A program made the translations under genes and the position numbers. DNA of 62,150 bases from Sporichthyaceae bacterium (GTDB lineage: Bacteria > Actinomycetota > Actinomycetes > Sporichthyales > Sporichthyaceae): the NCBI GenBank assembly GCA_036269075.1, contig DATASX010000080.1:1-62150 (forward strand), given 5' to 3'. Below are positions 9,041 through 17,117 of the stretch, piece after piece (position 1 is the first letter of the stretch; each line of letters opens with the position of its first letter). The notes under the pieces were generated by a model that was not told where the DNA came from, searched no databases, and saw nothing but the letters and a program-made list of their open reading frames with translations.

Positions 9041-9546
9041 TCACGAAGTGTGCGGAAAATCCGGCACCTCGTCACGGTGCGTACCGTATGGAATGCAAAG
9101 ACCATACGGTACGGAATGTTGTCCCCACCGCGCTGACTTCGGCTTTTCGGGCCTTTCGAACGCGGTCCGCGCGACGGTCGGTGGTCGGGTGGCGAAATTC
9201 ACAGATCGGGGGCCGGATCGTGTCGGCCGATTCCCGCCTTTCTCGAGCCGATCGCCGCGCCGTAAGTCTTGACGGTGTCGATTCCGGTGCGCGGCCGACC
9301 TGAGCGGCGGGACGGCCGAAGTCGTCTCCCGGGCCAGGTCGTGCTCCGACGGACGGTCGAGCAGGTGCGTCCCGATCGTCCGGCGTCCGCCGAGACACGC
9401 TCGGCCGGGTTTCTCGATTGCGCAGTTGTGAAAGCAGTGCGCTCGGTAACATCCGGACGTAACCGGCCGAAAGTCGCGAATCGCCGCGGCCCGGTCCTAG
9501 TCACGTCAGCGGCGCGAGAGGTCCCGGACGCCGCCCAGGAGCGGTC
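9041..9546. other. 506-bp divergent intergenic region
   Basis: No credible gene. It separates the PucR-like regulator (minus) from the metallophosphatase (plus) and contains one strong palindrome at 9080-9113. The remaining open frames are Arg/Ser-rich shadows without ribosome-binding sites. Confidence 0.6.
9080..9113. promoter_or_regulatory. Interrupted palindrome, candidate operator
   Basis: Perfect 12-bp arms (9080-9091 and 9102-9113; CGTACCGTATGG and its complement) flank a 10-nt spacer. It lies 40-73 bp upstream of the PucR-like gene start. The centre-to-centre distance of about two helical turns suits a dimeric regulator. A half-site-like ATACGGCAC also occurs at 11476-11484, in front of the Liv-like operon. 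Confidence 0.6.
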
Positions 9547-11403
9547 GTGGTCGGTCTCGGGAACTCCGATCGGTGGCGCAGACGCCCACCGAATCCGCCC
9601 GGCTCTACACCGGACGTCGGCGTCCCGCCGGAGTTGGCTGCCAACCTCAGCGTTGCCGAGCAGCACGAGTGGATCGCGCAGTTCCTGCGCAGCCGGGTGG
9701 TCACCAGGCGGGCCGCCCTGCGGGGCGCGGCCGGGGCGCTGGCCGGTCTGGGGCTGGCCTTCGCGCTCGACGGCGGCCGACCGGCCGGGGCGGTCCGATA
9801 CCTGCCCACGTCCGGGCCGACGCCGAGCCCGACCCCGAGCTTCTCGCCGACGCCCATCAGCGGCCCACTGACGTTCCTCGGCCGCCGGGTCTCCTTCGGG
9901 AACGACCCGGGCAGCTCGATGGCCATGGCCGCGGAGTTGACCGCCCCTCCGCCCCGACGGGTGCTGGTCGACGTCGGCCTCGACACCGACTACGGACAGA
10001 CCCTGGTCGCCGAGATCCGCCACCTCGTCAGCCTGGTCCCGCAGGAGGGCGGGTCGATCCGCGCCGCGGAGCAGTGGTTCCTCCACGGCCTGGCCACGGA
10101 CCTGCGACCAGGGCAGCGCTACCACTACCGCTTCCGGCTCGGCGACGGGATCACCAGCCCGGACGCGGTATTCCGCACCGCCCCGGCCGGCCGCGGGTCG
10201 TTCACGTTCACCGCTTTCGGCGACCACGGCGTCGATGACGGACCAGGCCCGCCGTGGGGACCGTCCGACGACTTCTACTGGCCCGGCCAACGCCGCGCGG
10301 ACCGCCCGGCCGCCGCGCTGACCGACCTGATCGTCGACCGGGAACCGGCGTTCCACCTGCTGGCCGGCGACATCTGTTACGCGGCCACCGGCCGCGGCGG
10401 ACCGGTTCGCAACAACGGGCCGCTCGGGCCGCCGGACACCGGCTTCGAGAACTTCGACCCGCTGACCTGGACGCGCTACTTCACGGCCGTCGAACGCAGC
10501 GCCGCCACCACGCCGTGGATGTTCGCCACCGGAAACCACGACGTCGAGGCGCTCTACGACGACAACCAGGGCGCCGGGGCCACTCACGGCTACGGCGGCC
10601 ACCGGGCGCGCCTGGACCTGCCGACCAACGGGCCGAGTGGTTGCCCGTCGGTCTACTCGTTCCGCTACGGCAACGTCGGATTCCTCAGCGTCGACAGCAA
10701 CGACCTGTGCTCGGAGAGCATGGCCAACCACGGCTACAGCCAGGGCGCCCAGACCGACTGGGTCCGCGACACCCTGGCCGCGATGCGGGCCGACAAGGCC
10801 GTCGAGTTCATCGTGGTGTTCTTCCACCACTGCGCCTACGCGACGCTGGCCGGCCCGGCCTCCGACGAGGGCGTCCGAACCGCGCTGGCGCCGTTGTTCG
10901 AGCGCTACTCCGTCGACCTGGCCGTCCAGGGGCACAACCACGCCTGGGAGCGGACGAACCCGATCCGCGGTGGCCGCAGCACCACCGACGCCCCTACCGG
11001 GTCGACAGTCCACCCGGTCGAGCACGGCACGACCTACATCTGCGCCGGCACCGGCGGACGGCCGTCGGGCGGCTGGCAGCCGGGCGAGACCGACCGCTAC
11101 CCCGGGTGGCCCGGCCCGGACAACGGCGAGGTCATCCACACGACGCTGACGACCTCCGGCGGCGGCCGGGAGCCGGAGACCGTGGACTGGTCGCAGGCCC
11201 GGTACGAGGGCTACGCCTTGCTCGAGGTCGAGGTGGTCCCCGGCGCCCCGGGCGGGGAGTCCACGATGACCGTCCGCACCATCACTGACCAGGGCGTGCT
11301 CATCGATGTCATCACGCTGGCGCGCCTGGTGGAGTCGAACTCGCCGCACCCGGTCGACCACAGCGCCCGGAGCGCCGAACCCGGGCCTGCGGCGGACGTC
11401 TGA
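9547..11403 (+). CDS. Tat-exported purple-acid-phosphatase-like metallophosphoesterase
   Basis: A 618-aa secreted enzyme. A twin-arginine signal (TRRAALRGAAGALAGLGLAFAL, about 53-74) is followed by a Pro/Thr/Ser linker, a fibronectin-like N-terminal domain (about 105-212) and a calcineurin-like catalytic domain. Metal motifs are present in order: FGDHG (225), GDICY (274-278), GNHD (329-332), FHH (426-428) and GHNHAWER (462-469), as in purple acid phosphatases. It should hydrolyse phosphate esters outside the cell. The GTG start has AGGAG 5 nt upstream; the unusually long leader before the Tat motif leaves the start slightly uncertain. Phosphate regulation is possible but no pho box was identified. 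Confidence 0.9.
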   Translation: MVGLGNSDRWRRRPPNPPGSTPDVGVPPELAANLSVAEQHEWIAQFLRSRVVTRRAALRGAAGALAGLGLAFALDGGRPAGAVRYLPTSGPTPSPTPSFSPTPISGPLTFLGRRVSFGNDPGSSMAMAAELTAPPPRRVLVDVGLDTDYGQTLVAEIRHLVSLVPQEGGSIRAAEQWFLHGLATDLRPGQRYHYRFRLGDGITSPDAVFRTAPAGRGSFTFTAFGDHGVDDGPGPPWGPSDDFYWPGQRRADRPAAALTDLIVDREPAFHLLAGDICYAATGRGGPVRNNGPLGPPDTGFENFDPLTWTRYFTAVERSAATTPWMFATGNHDVEALYDDNQGAGATHGYGGHRARLDLPTNGPSGCPSVYSFRYGNVGFLSVDSNDLCSESMANHGYSQGAQTDWVRDTLAAMRADKAVEFIVVFFHHCAYATLAGPASDEGVRTALAPLFERYSVDLAVQGHNHAWERTNPIRGGRSTTDAPTGSTVHPVEHGTTYICAGTGGRPSGGWQPGETDRYPGWPGPDNGEVIHTTLTTSGGGREPETVDWSQARYEGYALLEVEVVPGAPGGESTMTVRTITDQGVLIDVITLARLVESNSPHPVDHSARSAEPGPAADV

Positions 11404-11475
11404 CGGGGCCGGCAGGCGGAATATGTCGGCTGTGATTCGGCTGATGGAACGGCGCGTCAACTCGGACAATTTGGT

Positions 11476-11484
11476 ATACGGCAC
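11476..11484 (+). promoter_or_regulatory. Possible operator half-site upstream of the Liv-like operon
   Basis: ATACGGCAC matches the arm of the 9080-9113 palindrome (ATACGGTAC) at 8 of 9 positions, 40 bp before the first gene of the operon. A TAGTTC box 6 nt before the ATG at 11524 could be a leaderless -10. Weak evidence, worth testing with the PucR-like regulator. Confidence 0.3.
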
Positions 11485-11523
11485 CCTTTCCTTAAGGCCG
11501 GCGGTCCCGCATAGTTCAGTGGC

Positions 11524-12840
11524 ATGTCACCTGTCCATCGGGCCCTGGCGCTGGGTACTGCCGCCGCGCTCCTCGTCGGCGGCGGATTGGTGCTGAGCGG
11601 CCAGGCCTCAGCCGATGCGAGCTACACCGGTACCGCGGAGGCCGGCGGGCTGCGGTTGATCCTGACCAACCAGTCGATCCCGCTGAACATCTCCCCGCAG
11701 GCGCAAGGGCCGCTGGCGTCCGCGACCCAGAACTCCTTGCAGCAGTCCGACGCGTTGGCCGCGTTCCCGTGGCCGGGTCAGGACATCGCGGGCCTGCCGG
11801 GGGTTACGGCCGGCAGTACGGGACTACCGCTGCCCGGCTACCCGTTCGTCGTCTCGACGAGCCTCGGTGACGCCCCGGCCAAGCTCAGTTATCCGGGCAT
11901 CGAACTGCACGCCGAGAGCGCGAAGACGCTCACCCAAGCCACCGCCACCGGCGGTTCAGCGAGCATCGGTTCGACGTCGGTCGCCCGGGTGCTGCGCGAC
12001 GCGGACACGGTGGACGCCTCCGCGGTCACCGACGCCGACGTGTTCCGGCTCGGCGACGACCTGACGATCAGCGGCCTGCACGCCACCGCCACCGCTGCCC
12101 GAGACGCGTCCGGCGCGCTGACCCGCTCGTCCGTGCTGTCCTTCAGCAGCCTGGCCGCCCGCGGCCTGACGTTCACCGTGCCGCCCCCGCCCGGCTCCAA
12201 CCAGGCCGGCCAGAAGGTCTCCGCGCCGGCGATCAGCCTGGTCGACGGGAAGTTCCGCATCATTGCCCCGGGCCAGCCTGCCAACGAGACCGAGGTCCCA
12301 GCCGAACAGGTCGAGCAGGCACTCACCCAGGCCGGCTACCCGACCACCTACGAGCAGGCCAAGCAGACCAGCGACGGCATCGTCGGGGCCGGCCTGCAGA
12401 TTCGCGCCACGTTGCCCGGCCCGCCCCCGGGCACGCCGGGCGGCTTCTCCGGCGAGACGCCGGTCATGTTGGCGCTCGGCCTGGTGAAGGCCGAGATCAC
12501 CTACCAGGCCGCCGCGGCCCCGGCCGCCGTCGGAGTCGGCATCGCGCTGCCGGGCACGCCGGCCGCCACGCCGGCGGTCGACGCCGCCGCACCGGCCGCC
12601 CCGGGCATCGCGACCGCTCCGATCGCGTCGGCCGCGACCCCCCCGGTGGCTCCGGCCCCGGCCGTCGTCCCGGTCGCCGCCGCACCGGCGGCCCCCACGA
12701 TCGACCTGGCAGAGGTGGCGGTCTCCCGGCCCGCGCCGCCGAAATCCGGCGACCTGAGCGGCCTGTACTGGCTGGTCGCGGTGGTCGGAATCGGCGCCTT
12801 CGGTTGCACCGTCCTGCTGCGCTTCGGAGGTGTGCGATGA
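11524..12840 (+). CDS. Surface protein with C-terminal membrane anchor, first gene of Liv-like operon
   Basis: A 438-aa exported protein I cannot assign to a family. The signal peptide (about 1-31) ends in GQASA. A large extracellular domain (32-325), Ser/Thr/Ala/Gly-rich with alternating hydrophobics, looks beta-structured. An Ala/Pro linker (about 326-395) follows, then a single TM (LYWLVAVVGIGAFGCTVLLRF) and a short basic tail. It therefore sits outside, tethered to the membrane. The stop overlaps the next start as ATGA. Its place at the head of an uptake operon suggests a substrate-capture or wall-spanning accessory role; that is inference. Confidence 0.75.
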   Translation: MSPVHRALALGTAAALLVGGGLVLSGQASADASYTGTAEAGGLRLILTNQSIPLNISPQAQGPLASATQNSLQQSDALAAFPWPGQDIAGLPGVTAGSTGLPLPGYPFVVSTSLGDAPAKLSYPGIELHAESAKTLTQATATGGSASIGSTSVARVLRDADTVDASAVTDADVFRLGDDLTISGLHATATAARDASGALTRSSVLSFSSLAARGLTFTVPPPPGSNQAGQKVSAPAISLVDGKFRIIAPGQPANETEVPAEQVEQALTQAGYPTTYEQAKQTSDGIVGAGLQIRATLPGPPPGTPGGFSGETPVMLALGLVKAEITYQAAAAPAAVGVGIALPGTPAATPAVDAAAPAAPGIATAPIASAATPPVAPAPAVVPVAAAPAAPTIDLAEVAVSRPAPPKSGDLSGLYWLVAVVGIGAFGCTVLLRFGGVR

Positions 12841-13142
12841 GGGACCTGGTCGTTGTGCTGCGAGCCCAGTGGGACCGGGTGCTCGGGGTCGGCGCGACCG
12901 TCGCCGGCGTGGTCCTGCTGATCTTCGGTTGGTACCACGTCAGCGACACCGGATTCGTGGCCAAGCAGATGCCGTACCTGATCTCCGAGGGCCTCGGCGG
13001 GGTGTTTTTGCTCGGCCTGGGCGGCATGGTCTGGCTGTCGGCGGACCTGCGTGACCAGTGGCGGGAACTGCGTGGCATGCGGGACTGGTTGGAGCACACG
13101 GCCGGCGAACCGATCGGGGCCCCGTCGGGCGCCCGTCGATGA
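12837..13142 (+). CDS. Small two-TM membrane protein
   Basis: A 101-aa protein with two hydrophobic segments (about 15-34 and 48-68), a cytoplasmic N-terminus (MRDLVVVLRAQWDR) and a charged C-terminal helix (LRDQWRELRGMRDWLEH). No known family. It is linked by ATGA overlaps to both neighbours, so it should be made in proportion to them. It probably forms part of the membrane complex of this operon. Confidence 0.75.
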   Translation: MRDLVVVLRAQWDRVLGVGATVAGVVLLIFGWYHVSDTGFVAKQMPYLISEGLGGVFLLGLGGMVWLSADLRDQWRELRGMRDWLEHTAGEPIGAPSGARR

Positions 13143-13681
13143 CCTCTGTCGCTATTCCAGGCGCGGCGGCCGAGCGCCGGCGCCGGGCCAACCTGCGGCG
13201 CGCTCCGCACGACGGGGCCGAGCCGTGGGGCCGATCGGGCCTGGTGGTGCTCGCGGTCCTGCTGGTGCTCGGCGTCACCGGGATCACCGTCGGCTGGGCG
13301 GGCGCGGGTGGCAAGGCCGCCCTGGACGACCAACGGGGTTGGCTGGGGCTGGCGATCGCCGCGCTGATCCTCACCGGGTTCGTGATGGCCGGCTGGCTGC
13401 TGGTGGGCATGCGCCGGATCGCGCTGCTGCGCGCGCCGGTCGTCGCCGAGGTGCGGCGCCGCAAGCGCGCCGAACTCGCGGCGCGGCCGCGGGTGGTGCG
13501 GGTCGAGGTGGATCCGCCGAGTGGGTTCGCGGTGCTCCCCGGGACCCGCCGCTACCACCGTCCGGACTGCTTGCTGCTGACCGGCAAGGACGTGGCCTTC
13601 GGCCCGATCGCGGATCACGAGGCCGACGGCCGGCTCCCGTGCGGTGTCTGCCTGCCTGCGGAGGCCGGCCGCCGTGCATGA
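13139..13681 (+). CDS. Two-TM protein with C-terminal Ada-like zinc-binding motif
   Basis: A 180-aa protein with a basic N-terminus, two TM segments (about 35-55 and 68-90) and a C-terminal domain. The C-terminal domain contains YHRPDCLLLTGK, then about 17 residues later RLPCGVCLP. The H-x3-C and PCxxC arrangement resembles the small metal-binding module seen in Ada-type proteins (HxxxC...PCxxC). By topology this module would be cytoplasmic. The ATG overlaps the upstream stop as ATGA. The longer in-frame extension starting at 13058 is rejected because it lies inside the upstream gene. Function unknown; sensing or assembly within the transporter complex is possible. Confidence 0.75.
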   Translation: MTSVAIPGAAAERRRRANLRRAPHDGAEPWGRSGLVVLAVLLVLGVTGITVGWAGAGGKAALDDQRGWLGLAIAALILTGFVMAGWLLVGMRRIALLRAPVVAEVRRRKRAELAARPRVVRVEVDPPSGFAVLPGTRRYHRPDCLLLTGKDVAFGPIADHEADGRLPCGVCLPAEAGRRA

Positions 13682-15578
13682 ATACGTCCCGTACCTCGTC
13701 TTCGGCGTCGTCTACGGCTCGATCTACGGCCTGGCCGCGATGGGGTTGGTGCTGACCTACCGCACCTCCGGGATCTTCAACTTCGGCCACGGAGCGATCG
13801 GCGCCGGTGCCGCGTACGTGTTCTACGAACTGCGCGACGAGCACGGGATGCCCTGGCCGTTCGCGGCCCTGCTCGCGGTCGGGGTGTTCGGGGCAGCGCT
13901 CGGCCTGGGCCTGGAGCTGATGGCGCGGCGGTTGGCGCGGGTGCCGGTGGCCTACCAGATCGTCGGGACGATCGGTCTGCTGCTGCTGATCCGGGCCCTG
14001 GTGACCTGGATCTACGGCTCGGATTTCCGGCTGTTCGGCGCGTTCCTGCCGCGCGGGCGCGCGTTCCGGATCTCCGGGGTCGCGGTCGCGCAGGACTCGG
14101 TGATCATCTTCGTGGCGGTGTCGGTGGCCGCCCTCGGGCTGTACCTGCTGGTCGAACGGTCCCGGCTGGGCACGTTGATGCGGGCGGTCGTCGACGACCC
14201 CGCGCTGCTGGACACCGCCGGCACGGCACCGACCCGGGTCCGGCGGCAGGCCTGGATCATCGGGTCGGTCTTCGCCGCCGCGTCCGGCGTGCTGCTCGCC
14301 TCGCAGCAGCAGGAACTCGACGTCACCCTGCTCTCGCTGCTGGTCGTGCAGGCCTTCGGTGCCGCTGCCCTCGGGGCCTTCCGCAGCCTGCCGTTGGCCT
14401 ATGCGGGCGGCATCGCGATCGGCGTCGGCCAGAAGCTGGTCTCCAAGGAGACCTCCACCCATGAGTGGTTGCAGGGCCTGGACTTCAACGTCCCGTTCCT
14501 GGTCCTGTTCTTCGCGCTGCTGCTGCTCGGCCGACGCCGCCTCGGCGACCTCGGCGCCGGGGTGCGGGCCCGCACCGTGGCCGCGGCGCACCTGCCACCG
14601 GCTGCCCGGCTCGGCGGCGGCGTCGTGGTCCTGGGCGTGGCGCTGCTGATCCCGCACGTCGTCGGGTCGCGGTTGCCGGTGTGGATCTCGGCGCTGAGCC
14701 AGGTGCTGCTGTTCCTTTCCCTCGGCCTGCTGGTGCACACCTCCGGCCAGGTGTCGCTGTGTCACGTCGCGCTGGCCGCGGTCGGGGCGGCAGCGTTCGC
14801 CCACGCCGAGGGGGCCGGGGTGCCGTGGGGAGTCGCGGTGCTCTGGGGCGGGCTGGTGGCAATCCCGGTCGGGGCGGTGGTCGCGATCCCGGCGATCCGC
14901 CTGTCCGGCCTGTTCCTCGGCCTGGCCACGCTCGGGTTCGGCATCTTCATCGCGCAGTTCTGCTACACGAAGAGCTGGATGTTCGGTCTTTCCGACCTGA
15001 AGACCCACCGGCCCTCGGCGTTCCAGTCCGATACTCGGTACTACTACCTGCTGCTGGCGTTCGCGGTCGTCGGGGTCGTGCTGATCCTGGCCATTGAACG
15101 CACCCGCCTGGGCCGGTTGCTGCGCAGCCTGGGCGACTCGCCGACCGCGTTGGCCACGCTGGGTGCCTCGGCGAATGTCACCCGTGTGCTGGTGTTCTGC
15201 ATCTCGGCGTTCCTGGCCGGGATCAGCGGCGCGCTCTACGCGGGCGAGTTCGGGTCGGTGGGCGGCACCGGGTTCAACTTCGTCTCGTCGCTGGTGCTGC
15301 TGGCGGTGCTGGCGGCGGCCGGTCGGTCGACGATCAGCGGCGCGATTGTCGGGCCGGTGCTGGTCTACGTCCTGCCGGCGTACCACTCCGGCGCCGACGA
15401 CGGCTTCCAGATCGCGTTCGGTGCCTCGGCGATCCTCGCCGCGACGTTCGCGGCCACCCGGCCGGAACTTCCCTTGCACCATTGGGCGCAGACGGTTCGG
15501 TGGCGACTGCGTGGCACCACGGCGGCCCGGGTCGCGGCCGCTCGTAAACCCGTCAGCCCGCTGGGAGCCAGCCGATGA
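13674..15578 (+). CDS. Fused LivH-LivM branched-chain-type ABC permease
   Basis: A 634-aa permease combining both subunits of a Liv-type importer. The N-terminal half (about 1-290) is LivH-like (YGSIYGLAAMGLVLTYRTSGIFNFGHGA). The C-terminal half (about 310-600) is LivM-like (SGQVSLCHVALAAVGAAAFAHAE and later GLFLGLATLGFGIFIAQ). The two are normally separate proteins of about 290 and 320-400 aa. The GTG start overlaps the preceding gene by 8 bp and has GGAGG upstream. The stop overlaps the binding-protein start as ATGA. No ATPase domain is fused at its C-terminus. The substrate could be amino acids, or amides, urea or aromatic acids as in other Liv-type systems. Confidence 0.92.
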   Translation: MHEYVPYLVFGVVYGSIYGLAAMGLVLTYRTSGIFNFGHGAIGAGAAYVFYELRDEHGMPWPFAALLAVGVFGAALGLGLELMARRLARVPVAYQIVGTIGLLLLIRALVTWIYGSDFRLFGAFLPRGRAFRISGVAVAQDSVIIFVAVSVAALGLYLLVERSRLGTLMRAVVDDPALLDTAGTAPTRVRRQAWIIGSVFAAASGVLLASQQQELDVTLLSLLVVQAFGAAALGAFRSLPLAYAGGIAIGVGQKLVSKETSTHEWLQGLDFNVPFLVLFFALLLLGRRRLGDLGAGVRARTVAAAHLPPAARLGGGVVVLGVALLIPHVVGSRLPVWISALSQVLLFLSLGLLVHTSGQVSLCHVALAAVGAAAFAHAEGAGVPWGVAVLWGGLVAIPVGAVVAIPAIRLSGLFLGLATLGFGIFIAQFCYTKSWMFGLSDLKTHRPSAFQSDTRYYYLLLAFAVVGVVLILAIERTRLGRLLRSLGDSPTALATLGASANVTRVLVFCISAFLAGISGALYAGEFGSVGGTGFNFVSSLVLLAVLAAAGRSTISGAIVGPVLVYVLPAYHSGADDGFQIAFGASAILAATFAATRPELPLHHWAQTVRWRLRGTTAARVAAARKPVSPLGASR

Positions 15579-17101
15579 GGATTCACGTGCGTCGATTGTC
15601 GGTGCTCCTGTGCACCGGACTGCTGCTGACCGCTTGCGGTCCTCGCATCTCGGACTCCGAGATCGCCTCCGCGGCCGGCGGTGGCCCGGCCACCCTGGCT
15701 CCCACCGCACTGAACCAGGTCCGCGCCGCCGCGCAGGCGGGCGCGGCTGCGGGCGCACCGGCAGCCGGCTCTGCGGCGGCCCCGGCGCAGGCCGGCGCGG
15801 CGGCTCCGGCCGGCGCCACCGGGACGGCCCCCGTCTCGACCGGCACCACGAGCACAAAGCCGGGGGCAGCGCCGGCAAGCACGTCGACCACCACAGCGGC
15901 CGGCCCGGCCAAGGCCGCGGCAGCCGCGACCAAGCCGGAGGCGGGTGCAGCGGCAGCGGCGAAGCCCGCCGCGGCCGGCCCGGCGTGCACCAAGGCCGGT
16001 ACCCCGGTCGCCGTCGGGCAGGTCGGCACGTTCTCCGGCGTGACCGGCCCGGCCTGGTCCGGCGGACGGACCTCGGTGGCCGTGTGGGCCAAGGACATCA
16101 ACGCCCGCGGCGGGTTGGCCTGCCACCCGGTCCAGTTGTTCTTCGGCGACGACGGGGGCGACCCGGCCCGCGCGTCCGCGCTGATCGCGCAGTTCGCCCA
16201 CGACGACCACGTGGTCGCCTTCATCGGTGGGCACGACGACTTCAGCATGGCCGGGTTCAAACAAGGTGTGGAGACCGCGAAGGTGCCGGCCGTCGGCGGC
16301 GACGTGATCGCACCCGAGTGGTACGGCAGCAGCGAGTACCTGTTCCCCCAGGGCGCGAGTGTCGACGACCAGGTGGTCGGGCTCCTCAAGCAGGCCGTCG
16401 GCCTCGGGAAGACCAAGGTGGGCCTGCTCTACTGCGTGGAGGTCAAGGCCTGCACCTACCTCAACCAGCAGGCCCCTGCGCTGGCGAAGGTTGCGAATGC
16501 GCAGATCGTCTACACCTCGGCGATCTCGTTGACCCAGACCGACTTCACCGCGCAGTGCCAGAGCGCGAAGAGCGCCGGCGCGGACCAGTTGGCGCTCGGC
16601 ATGGACGGCACCGCGATGGCACGGGTGGCCCGGTCCTGCAAGGCGATCGGCTACCAACCGTTGCTGACCGGCATCGGCGGCACGCTCTCGCCCGGACAGG
16701 CGAAGGATCCGACGTTGCGCGAGTTCAACCTGGGCACCGCCAGCGGGAACGCGCCATGGACCGAAAGCTCGACGCCGGGCCTCAAGGCCTACCAGGACGC
16801 CTTGGTCAAGTACGCGCCGGGCGAGGAGCCGAGCGGTTCGTCGGTTCAGATGTGGGCTGCCGCAAAGCTGCTTGAGGCGGCGGTCGGCAAGCTCGGCGCG
16901 GCCGGGGTGTCGGACACGCTGACCCCGGCCATGGTGCTGGACGGCTTGCACAAGATTCACAACGACACACTGGACGGACTCAGCGGCCCGCTGACGTTCA
17001 ACTCCGGCGGACTGGCGAAGAGCAACGGTTGCGTGTTCTTCGAGCTGCTCACCCAGAAAGGCTGGACCGCACCGCAGGGGTCAAAGGCCATCTGCCGCTG
17101 A
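15575..17101 (+). CDS. ABC transporter substrate-binding lipoprotein, second Liv-type copy
   Basis: A 508-aa lipoprotein with lipobox LLTAC (Cys21). An Ala/Gly/Thr/Pro linker (about 30-136) leads to a Peripla_BP_6-like domain with VAVGQVGTFSGVTGPAWSGGR and VWAKDINARGGLACHPVQL. Cysteine pairs include LLYCVEVKAC, which parallels LVCLTSPEMQLAC in the copy at 5839. It should deliver substrate to the fused permease with which it is translationally coupled (ATGA). The exceptionally long linker suggests reach through a thick wall. Confidence 0.9.
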   Translation: MRIHVRRLSVLLCTGLLLTACGPRISDSEIASAAGGGPATLAPTALNQVRAAAQAGAAAGAPAAGSAAAPAQAGAAAPAGATGTAPVSTGTTSTKPGAAPASTSTTTAAGPAKAAAAATKPEAGAAAAAKPAAAGPACTKAGTPVAVGQVGTFSGVTGPAWSGGRTSVAVWAKDINARGGLACHPVQLFFGDDGGDPARASALIAQFAHDDHVVAFIGGHDDFSMAGFKQGVETAKVPAVGGDVIAPEWYGSSEYLFPQGASVDDQVVGLLKQAVGLGKTKVGLLYCVEVKACTYLNQQAPALAKVANAQIVYTSAISLTQTDFTAQCQSAKSAGADQLALGMDGTAMARVARSCKAIGYQPLLTGIGGTLSPGQAKDPTLREFNLGTASGNAPWTESSTPGLKAYQDALVKYAPGEEPSGSSVQMWAAAKLLEAAVGKLGAAGVSDTLTPAMVLDGLHKIHNDTLDGLSGPLTFNSGGLAKSNGCVFFELLTQKGWTAPQGSKAICR

Positions 17102-17117
17102 GGATTGGAGTTCGTCG

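Noticed and set aside
9199-11484. A 761-codon minus-strand frame over the phosphatase gene
   Set aside because: Shadow frame; the plus strand has a full set of metallophosphatase motifs and a Tat signal.
13371-15878. An 835-codon minus-strand frame over the permease gene
   Set aside because: Composition is Arg/Gln/Pro/His-rich with no motif; the plus strand encodes the LivH-LivM permease.
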